64,000 nucleotides of DNA from Phycisphaerae bacterium (lineage in GTDB: Bacteria; Planctomycetota; Phycisphaerae; UBA1845): NCBI GenBank assembly GCA_013360585.1, contig JABWBH010000015.1, positions 45,278 through 109,277 on the forward strand, written 5' to 3'. The translations under genes and the position numbers were made by a program. The notes beneath the pieces are model-generated. The model was not told the DNA's origin, ran no database searches, and was given only the letters and a program-made list of their open reading frames with translations. Positions within the stretch are counted from its first letter, which is position 1. Each line of letters begins with the position of its first letter. This document shows positions 58,252 to 64,000 of the stretch, piece by piece.

Positions 58252-58902
58252 TCAGAGAGGCTCCTCGCCCCCCGCGTCCTCACGGATGCGCTCCTGCGCC
58301 CGCTGATCCAGCGCGTCGATCACCCCGGACCAGGATTGCACCGCTTCGCCGAATTCGTACTCCAGCAGATCCGCCAGCATCACGAAATCCTGCGTCTGAA
58401 GCGCGTCACGGATCTGCATCAACTGACGCCGAGGCGCGTCCAGCACCTCCTCAATCGACTCCCCCTCGACCCGCATCGACGCGAGGTCATCGGTGATCAT
58501 CTGCACCGACTTCGCGACCACGTCATGCACCTGCTGCCAGACCGACAGCATCTCGCCCAACCCGCTCATCCCCTCCCGGATCCGCCCCGCCGAAAAATGC
58601 GCCGCGATCTGCACCCGCCGCGCGTCCACGTCCCCCAGCGACCGTCGTGCCTCCCCGAGCGCCTCCGACGCCAGAACACACGGCGCCGCAGTCAGAATCT
58701 CAATGCAACGGAACGCGCCCACCGGTTTCTGCAACGCTTCGTGCAGGCCTTCATTCAGCAGGTGAACCCCGTCGCACTTCACCCCGACGATGATCCGGTC
58801 CCCCGATCCGTAACGCCCGTGGACCGCCCGCAAACCCCGCTCCAGCGACTCGCCGGGGTCGAATACGTGGTCCACCCTCGTTTCATCCAGGTACACTTCC
58901 AT
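58252..58902 (-). CDS. Conserved-looking hypothetical protein
   Basis: A 216-aa soluble protein, largely helical and acidic. It begins EVYLDETRVDHVFDPGESLERGL, then a short beta segment (DRIIVGVKCDGVHLL), then long helices (VQMITDDLASMRVEGESIEEVL). AAAGGG lies 7-8 bases before ATG 58902. It is convergent with the sulfatase-fold gene. No family is recognised. Confidence 0.72.
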   Translation of the reverse strand: MEVYLDETRVDHVFDPGESLERGLRAVHGRYGSGDRIIVGVKCDGVHLLNEGLHEALQKPVGAFRCIEILTAAPCVLASEALGEARRSLGDVDARRVQIAAHFSAGRIREGMSGLGEMLSVWQQVHDVVAKSVQMITDDLASMRVEGESIEEVLDAPRRQLMQIRDALQTQDFVMLADLLEYEFGEAVQSWSGVIDALDQRAQERIREDAGGEEPL

Positions 58903-59142
58903 CAGACCGCCCTTTCCTTGCGCAACCCTGGGTCACCCTCTATCTTATCGGCCTTCAGGACGTATTTCCCGTGCTTCCGCCTGTGTCCCTCAAAGAAACC
59001 TCGAAATTCCGGAGTCTCTGTCATCGGGCGACTCCGGTTGCCGCGGGCGGAGTTCATTATGTGCCTCCCGATCCGGCGGAGAACTCGCCGCGAGGGCTAC
59101 GCCTCGCCCCACGGCGGGGAGCGACCATCACGGATCTCCGAG

Positions 59143-59182
59143 GATCATCCGACAGTCGCCTTCCCGGGAGATCATCCGACAG
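59143..59182 (+). repeat. Direct repeat GATCATCCGACAG, two copies
   Basis: Perfect 13-base copies lie at 59143-59155 and 59170-59182, 27 bases apart, just before two hairpins. Confidence 0.7.
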
Positions 59183-59187
59183 ATTTA

Positions 59188-59233
59188 GCCCCGGTAGGGG
59201 CGTAGAAAAACAGCCCAGCCCGCCAGGGCTGGG
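59188..59233. repeat. Paired REP-like hairpins
   Basis: GCCCC-GGTA-GGGGC at 59188-59201 and CCCAGCCC-GCCA-GGGCTGGG at 59214-59233. Both stems are perfect with 4-base loops. Confidence 0.7.
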
Positions 59234-59455
59234 AAGCCGTCACGCTGCGGTCCGCCCCCCTCCTTGGCCTACCGCACGTCGCGGCTCAAGCACAGAACAC
59301 CCGTGGTGCTGAGCACCGGAGTCCGTTGCAGGCTCGGTTCCGTGAGTTCTCTTCTTGGAAAGGGCGTCGTGGAGGCAAGTCGCCTGGACCACGGCAAGCC
59401 TCAAAACGCTGAAGTTCCGCTGCTCGTCGGCCGACGCACCGCCGGAGAATCCGAC

Positions 59456-60559
59456 TCAGGTCCGCACCCGGTCCATCAACACCATCGCCACCGGACCGAA
59501 CACGATGATCGGCAACCACGCCGGCAGCGCCGAATTGACGCCGGGAAGAATGCTCTGGCACGTGAACGTCGCCGCGTAACACGTTCCGCAGCACGCCAGG
59601 CACCACGTCGCGTCGCGCAGTATGTACAACGGCGACCGGTTCAGGAAAAACGGCAGCCCCAGCAGCAGCAACACGAGGTTCACGATCGGCGTCGTGACCC
59701 GCACATGCCCCGCTTGCTGAACCTGGGCCAAGTTCGGCGGCGACGATCCCTCCAGCGCACGAAGTTGCGTCAGACTCAGATACCGGATCCACTGCTCGGA
59801 CTGGCGCAACTGGATCGACGGCGGATCCAGCGACGTCTCCAGCCAGTGAATCTGCGCCAGCGTCTGCCGACCCCGCGGACCCGGCAACGACGCATCCGCC
59901 TTCTCCACCTTCCGCTCACGTCCGCGGCTTAGCTTCCACCGACCGCCGTGCGGATGACCGGGGATCGCCTCCCATGTCGCCGTGTCCGCCTCGACCAGCC
60001 GGGACAACGCCCCCTCTTCATCCCGGCTCAGCGCCACCAGGCGGCGAAGCTCTCCCGCCGCGGGAATGAACTCCAACCCCGACAGCAGCGTCCCCTCCGC
60101 GTCGCGCATCAGCGCCACCGAATACCCCCGCAACGTCCCCACTTCGTCATGCCGTCGTGCCAGCAGATGCGCCACGCGCGGAATCAGAACCTCCGTATCC
60201 ACCACCAGCAGCGAGGTCGTCAGCGCCCCGAACACCAGGACCGGTGCGGCCACCCGGTACAGCGAGACCCCCGAGGCGAGGATCGCGGTCAGTTCATTGA
60301 AATGCCGCATGCGCGCGACCGTCATGACGCACGCGAAAAGCGTAATCACGCCGGAAAGCTGCGAGAAATAAAGCAGAAGCCCGGGCAGGTAGTAATCTGC
60401 AATGTTCCGCAGCAGCACGCCGACCGACGGACCGTGCTCCGTGAACTCGTCGAGGTTCACAAACAGATCCATCACCACGTAAAGCCCGATCATCACGCCG
60501 AGCGACACGACGTAATTGAACGCCAGCATCCGCAGGATGTAACGATCCAGTATCGACAA
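59456..60559 (-). CDS. LptF/LptG-family lipopolysaccharide export permease (LptF-like)
   Basis: A 367-aa inner-membrane protein of the YjgP/YjgQ family. Transmembrane helices lie near the start (DRYILRMLAFNYVVSLGVMIG, in part; LFACVMTVARMR) and end (TPIVNLVLLLLGLPFF), around a periplasmic beta-jellyroll domain. Family motifs NELTAILASGVSLYR and TPIVNLVLL are clear. The start is TTG 60559, because an in-frame TAA lies three codons upstream. With LptB it would extract LPS. It follows the paralogous larger gene on the same strand. Confidence 0.88.
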   Translation of the reverse strand: MSILDRYILRMLAFNYVVSLGVMIGLYVVMDLFVNLDEFTEHGPSVGVLLRNIADYYLPGLLLYFSQLSGVITLFACVMTVARMRHFNELTAILASGVSLYRVAAPVLVFGALTTSLLVVDTEVLIPRVAHLLARRHDEVGTLRGYSVALMRDAEGTLLSGLEFIPAAGELRRLVALSRDEEGALSRLVEADTATWEAIPGHPHGGRWKLSRGRERKVEKADASLPGPRGRQTLAQIHWLETSLDPPSIQLRQSEQWIRYLSLTQLRALEGSSPPNLAQVQQAGHVRVTTPIVNLVLLLLGLPFFLNRSPLYILRDATWCLACCGTCYAATFTCQSILPGVNSALPAWLPIIVFGPVAMVLMDRVRT

Positions 60560-60690
60560 GGTTTCTTACACCGTCCGCGCCCGAATCCCTCGTGTCTCGG
60601 AACCCTCGGGTCGGTTTACAGCACCCGCGCCGTCACAGGGGTTCACGGCGCACCTTTGAGAACCCCCTCGCCACGTTGTCGCACCACGAC

Positions 60691-60714
60691 CCGGATCGCG
60701 GACCTCCGGTCCGC
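60691..60714. repeat. Dispersed palindrome family B, copy 3 (inverse)
   Basis: The inverse complement of the 29853 copy with one mismatch over 24 bases, located between the two Lpt permease genes. Confidence 0.75.
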
Positions 60715-60771
60715 ACATACCCCGCGGAACGCTGTGATCCGAATCCAACGCAGGAAACTTAATACCCCTCC

Positions 60772-62403
60772 CTACCGACGCACCCCGCGGAGCAGAACGT
60801 AGGCGTCAAGCGCCGCGATCAGCCCCAGCCCCCCCCACATCACCGCCAGCCCCGCCGCCTCCGTCCCCGCGTTCTCCGTGAGTTGCTTCCCCATCAGAAT
60901 CGTGACCAGCACCAGCGCCCCCGGAATCATGCTGATTCCCACCGACACCAGAAGCTGCGACTGACTGAACACGATCCCCAGCCCCGCCGCAAGCAGCGCG
61001 AGCACGAACACGCTCACGGTGAACGTCAGACGCTGATGAATCACCCCCGTGATCTTCCGTCCGGTCGCCGATATCTCCTCCGCCAGCGCCGCCTGCTGCC
61101 TGCTCACGCGCGGATCCAGGCTCGCCGTCAGCGCCGGATCCAGCAAGGTCTCGTCGCTCATCGCCGTCGTCGAACGCACCACCTCAGCCGGAAGCGCCGC
61201 AGGCTTCAAGCGATACGAGTCTCTCGGCACGGCGCCGCGTGCCTCGCGATCGCCTGACGTCGCGCGCACGTCGCCGTAAAGGTCCATGCGGATGCGGCAG
61301 TCCGACAGACGCTCCGCCGGCGTCACCTCGATCGTCCCCCGGTCCGCCGTGATCCGCCGCCGCTCCCCGCCGACCGTCTCAATCACTTCCACTGCCGTCA
61401 TCGTCAGCGACCCGTCCTCGTTTCGGGTTACCCCGGATCCCGGCGACGCCCCTTCCCGAACCCGGACCTCGTAACGCATTTCGGGCAGGTCGAGACGCAC
61501 CGTCCCGCCTTCCTCCAGCGACGCCGCTAGCGCCCGCGCCGCCGCATCTCGTCCTACCAGCACCCGGAACGCCTCGATCATCTCCCGAACCTCAACCCAC
61601 GCCGACGGATGACGTCGGTAGTGCAGCAGGTCCGGAAGGTTCAGGAACTTGATCCGTGGCGGAAGTGAGATCGGCACGTTCATCGGCTCGATCCGCTGAT
61701 GCTGTTCCGAAAAAAACTGGTTCGCCTCGCGGTCGAAAAAGTGCGTATCCCACATGTCCCCCGAAAGTTGCGGTACCGACGAGCTGCGATCGATCCGAAA
61801 ATCCACCCGCGCCGCCGTCCCCACGCGCGACACCTCCTCATCCCCCATCTCCAGGAACGCCACGCCCGTCAACACCAGACGGGTCACGTCGCCCTCCGCC
61901 GGCGGAATGTCGAACGCGTCCGTGTAAAGCCGGTAACGGCCCAACCCCGGCAGACCTCGCCCCGGCTGGTTCAACCGCTTTTTCAGCAAGGCGGGGATGT
62001 CCGCTCCGACGATCTGATCCAGATTGCGGACCAGCGAAGGGATCAGAAAATTCAGGCACCCGAACGTCACCGTCGCCGACAGCCCCGCCAGCGCGATCGT
62101 CGGCGTCAGGAGACGAAGAAGGTTGATCCCGCTCCCTCGACACGCCGTCAATTCATTGTCCGCCGCCAGCCGCCCGTAAGTCGCCGCCGCGCTGTACATC
62201 GTCGCCAGCGGCAGTGTCAGCGTCGCCGCCACCGGGAGCACCAGCATCATCAGGTGCGCCAGATCCTCGACGCTCACCTCATCCAGCCGGATCATGTTCA
62301 GCACGCCGCCGCCCATGCTGAGCACCGCCGTCAGACCCGCCAGCGTCAGCAGAAACGTCTTCCCGATCTCGCGCAGAACGTAAAACTGAAGCGTCTTGAG
62401 CAT
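60772..62403 (-). CDS. LptF/LptG-family lipopolysaccharide export permease (LptG-like)
   Basis: A 543-aa inner-membrane protein. The N-terminal helices and the motif ADNELTACRGSGINLLRLLTP match YjgP/YjgQ proteins. C-terminal helices follow (FTVSVFVLALLAAGLGIVFS, GISMIPGALVLVTILMG). The periplasmic part, about residues 125-430, is longer than in proteobacterial homologs. ATG 62403 fits the family start (LKTLQFYVLREIG); its ribosome binding site is weak. Which of the pair is LptF or LptG cannot be fixed by eye. Confidence 0.87.
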   Translation of the reverse strand: MLKTLQFYVLREIGKTFLLTLAGLTAVLSMGGGVLNMIRLDEVSVEDLAHLMMLVLPVAATLTLPLATMYSAAATYGRLAADNELTACRGSGINLLRLLTPTIALAGLSATVTFGCLNFLIPSLVRNLDQIVGADIPALLKKRLNQPGRGLPGLGRYRLYTDAFDIPPAEGDVTRLVLTGVAFLEMGDEEVSRVGTAARVDFRIDRSSSVPQLSGDMWDTHFFDREANQFFSEQHQRIEPMNVPISLPPRIKFLNLPDLLHYRRHPSAWVEVREMIEAFRVLVGRDAAARALAASLEEGGTVRLDLPEMRYEVRVREGASPGSGVTRNEDGSLTMTAVEVIETVGGERRRITADRGTIEVTPAERLSDCRIRMDLYGDVRATSGDREARGAVPRDSYRLKPAALPAEVVRSTTAMSDETLLDPALTASLDPRVSRQQAALAEEISATGRKITGVIHQRLTFTVSVFVLALLAAGLGIVFSQSQLLVSVGISMIPGALVLVTILMGKQLTENAGTEAAGLAVMWGGLGLIAALDAYVLLRGVRR

Positions 62404-62484
62404 ACGACAGCGCCGCCGACCTCCGCACGCCGAAATGTCACGCAAAAGCCTATCCTAACCCCGCCCCGCTCGCACGGCTAAGGG

Positions 62485-62579
62485 GAACCGTGGAAGCTTT
62501 ACCCGAGCCGCGTGGGTTTAGCCCGCGCGATGGATCGCCGCGATAGACCGCTCAGAGAAGATCCTTCCTTCCACGGTTC
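62485..62579. repeat. MITE-like 95-bp element with 12-bp terminal inverted repeats
   Basis: GAACCGTGGAAG (62485-62496) and CTTCCACGGTTC (62568-62579) are perfect inverted repeats flanking 71 bases of non-coding DNA. No target duplication is obvious. Confidence 0.55.
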
Positions 62580-63462
62580 TACTTAGATCGCATGTTCCGT
62601 GCAATGACGGTGCAGCTCCTCCGTTGCCGGACCGCCCCCGGCGTAGAACCCCCAGACGGGTTCGTCGCCCGATCCGCAAGCGCCCGCCGCAGGGTTCGTG
62701 TTCTTGCGGTGGACTCGAATCGCTCCCGGAATCCCGCGAACCGCGAACGTCAGGTCGCACGGAGTTCGGCATTCACCTCGCGCGGAGTCCGGCGTTCACG
62801 GAACATTCGTCCGACTTGACGTTTGTGCAAAGCAGCGCTCGAACGAACCTGGGACGGGTTCTCGGCCGCCCGCGCCTGGACCTGCGCTCTCGCTCGCCTC
62901 CGCGCTCGGGGTCGCGCGGGGTTCGCGCTCGAGTTCGCTGCACATGAATCCGCGGCCAACCATGTCCACCGCCCGACCCTGCTTTGCGGTCCACCCCACA
63001 GCAGCGCCGTGGGCAATTTTGCGCCGGCAACAACATGGGAAATGCTGAAAGCTCCCCACCCGTGTTCGTCAATGATGATTGTTCAGGCGCGAGCGCACTT
63101 GCCCCTCGCCGGAGAATCTCTGTTCCGTGCTCCTCGTCGACTCTCATAACCTTCGGCGCATGCGCGGTTTCTCATCACTTGACGGCGCCCGAGCCTGCTG
63201 GCGCCGGGTGGTGTTGGACCCCTCTAACCCAGGGGAAGCCCCGGAAAAAAATATGGCACAGCGCGTGATAGGTCACGCCCACTGACGCTCATATCTCTGA
63301 AGACTTGGCGTCGTATTTGCTCCCCCGAAGGTCGCGACAGGCCGCGCACCAAGGCATCACATACCCAGGATGCCGCCCAGCCGGCCCGTCGGTGAAGATG
63401 GAACGCTGGTTGCGGTCGCAATACCGAACCGCGCCGCAGCCGTCTGCTGAAACGCAGTCTCA

Positions 63463-63569
63463 AAACAGAGCCGCGCCCGTAAGGAAGCGAAGCCTTCCAA
63501 ACCGAGTCGCGCCCGTGAGGAAGCGGAGTCTTGCAGACCGAGTCACGCGCGTAAGGGAGCACTCTTACG
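63463..63569. repeat. Dispersed repeat family A, three tandem copies (inverse)
   Basis: Units of 36, 36 and 35 bases start at 63463, 63499 and 63535. Each contains a version of GAGCCGCGCCCGTAAGGAAGCG, the inverse complement of copies 1 and 2 at 39289 and 43549. Confidence 0.8.
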
Positions 63570-63636
63570 TGGTCCTCGGCTGAAGGCCGGAATCAGCGTT
63601 GAAGGAAGCGGAAAGACGAACGCGCAAGCCCATCGA

Positions 63637-63699
63637 ACCGCAGAGCGCATGACAGACCGGAGAGTGCATACGGCGGACCGAAGAATGCACACGACCGAA
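63637..63699 (+). repeat. Imperfect repeats ACCGRAGARTGCAYAC upstream of the last gene
   Basis: Related copies start at 63637, 63656 and 63677 with 19- and 21-base spacing, and a partial copy starts at 63694. The near-helical spacing suggests possible regulator binding sites or another small repeat. Confidence 0.5.
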
Positions 63700-63823
63700 G
63701 GAAACATCACTCAGTTTCCAGTTTCCCAAAGAACGATCGAAACTGCTGAGAACCCCCGGTCGCCGCGCGGCGCGTGCCATCGCGATGGACTGGGAATACG
63801 AAAGCAAAAGGAGGACAAAGGGT

Positions 63824-64000
63824 ATGAAACCGAGTTTGTGTTTGGCTTTGGCGCTCGGCCTGAGCTGGGCCGGCTATGCCAAGGAGCTTCAGCAGCTCAA
63901 CAACGGCATTCGGGTCACCCCGATCAAGGTCGCGCCGGCGAAGATGGTCGATGGTCAGGTGGTCTTCGGCGAGTGGCAGAACTACAGCGAGCCGGTCGCC
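63824..64000 (+). CDS. Secreted protein, N-terminus only
   Basis: Starts at ATG 63824 with a perfect AGGAGG 9 bases upstream and runs off the window after 59 codons. A signal peptide (PSLCLALALGLSWAGYA) is followed by KELQQLNNGIRVTPIKV. No family is recognised from this fragment. Confidence 0.75.
   Translation, partial: MKPSLCLALALGLSWAGYAKELQQLNNGIRVTPIKVAPAKMVDGQVVFGEWQNYSEPVA

Larger units (their letters stand above)
58903..59455. other. 553-base repeat-rich intergenic region
   Basis: No credible gene. It holds an 8-bp inverted repeat CCGGAGTC / GACTCCGG (59009-59037), a duplicated GATCATCCGACAG, and two tight hairpins, listed separately. It is probably an accumulation site for REP-type elements. 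Confidence 0.6.
62404..63823. other. 1.4-kb non-coding, repeat-rich region
   Basis: No reading frame on either strand has protein-like sequence; the short open frames are Arg/Ser/Pro-rich shadows. The region holds a 95-bp inverted-repeat element, family A tandem repeats, a CGGCGCC / GGCGCCG dyad near 63182-63208 and GTGCAT-type repeats just before the last gene. Confidence 0.6.

Noticed and set aside
62518..63147. Several open frames of 60-124 codons in the 62.5-63.1 kb gap
   Set aside because: All are Arg/Ser/Pro-rich, lack ribosome binding sites and overlap each other on both strands; none shows a recognisable motif.

Overview
The window is GC-rich bacterial chromosome that reads most like a Planctomycetota genome, probably of the Phycisphaerae type. 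That placement is an inference from gene content: two ECF sigma factors paired with membrane regulators, a pseudopilin-like protein with an H-x-n-DG motif, several sulfatase or alkaline-phosphatase-superfamily proteins, paired LptF/LptG permeases and many dispersed palindromic repeats. No rRNA, tRNA, CRISPR array or prophage was seen. Genes are dense on both strands, with many 4-bp stop/start overlaps (ATGA or GTGA).

Layout. 0-4 kb: a MacAB-like export operon (YIP1-like membrane protein, HlyD adaptor, ATPase, permease cut by the window edge). 4-5.6 kb: a zinc-ribbon coiled-coil protein and a MOSC protein. 5.6-9 kb: an ECF sigma/anti-sigma pair followed by a cysteine-repeat PDZ protein. 9-13.5 kb: a small membrane protein, an FHA protein, a membrane glycosyltransferase and a DEAD-box helicase. 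13.6-18.4 kb: an MBL hydrolase, ATP-dependent PEP carboxykinase, and a second ECF sigma factor with an anti-sigma/pseudopilin-like partner. 18.6-26 kb: M28 peptidase, lipoprotein, zinc-ribbon membrane protein, M3 oligopeptidase and acetoacetyl-CoA synthetase. 26-29.4 kb: ileS, then a graveyard of a RAYT transposase and REP palindromes. 30-33.7 kb: feoB (frameshifted), feoA and corA. 33.9-39 kb: leuS and a sulfatase-TPR lipoprotein. 39-44.4 kb: rmlD and a two-component system with a lipoprotein and a PepSY protein ending in a poly-aspartate tail. 44.9-52.7 kb: AP-superfamily protein, YggS-type PLP protein, tyrS, YmdB-type phosphoesterase and addB. 52.9-58.2 kb: a small zinc-ribbon membrane protein, twin SPFH/Band-7 proteins and a second sulfatase-fold protein. 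58.2-62.4 kb: a hypothetical protein and LptF/LptG. 62.4-63.8 kb: a long repeat-rich non-coding stretch before the start of a secreted protein.

The most unusual signals are these. (1) The twin SPFH operon: each protein carries three vault- or stomatin-like PGRYxxNPY repeats before its Band-7 core. (2) In-frame repeat DNA sits inside two essential class I aminoacyl-tRNA synthetase genes, including an 81-bp near-perfect palindrome in leuS and three 36-bp tandem units in ileS. (3) A sigma-factor operon ends in a protein with 29 cysteines in its N-terminal 40%. (4) A two-component system lies beside a PepSY protein with a 35-residue acidic tail. Several dispersed repeat families recur between genes.
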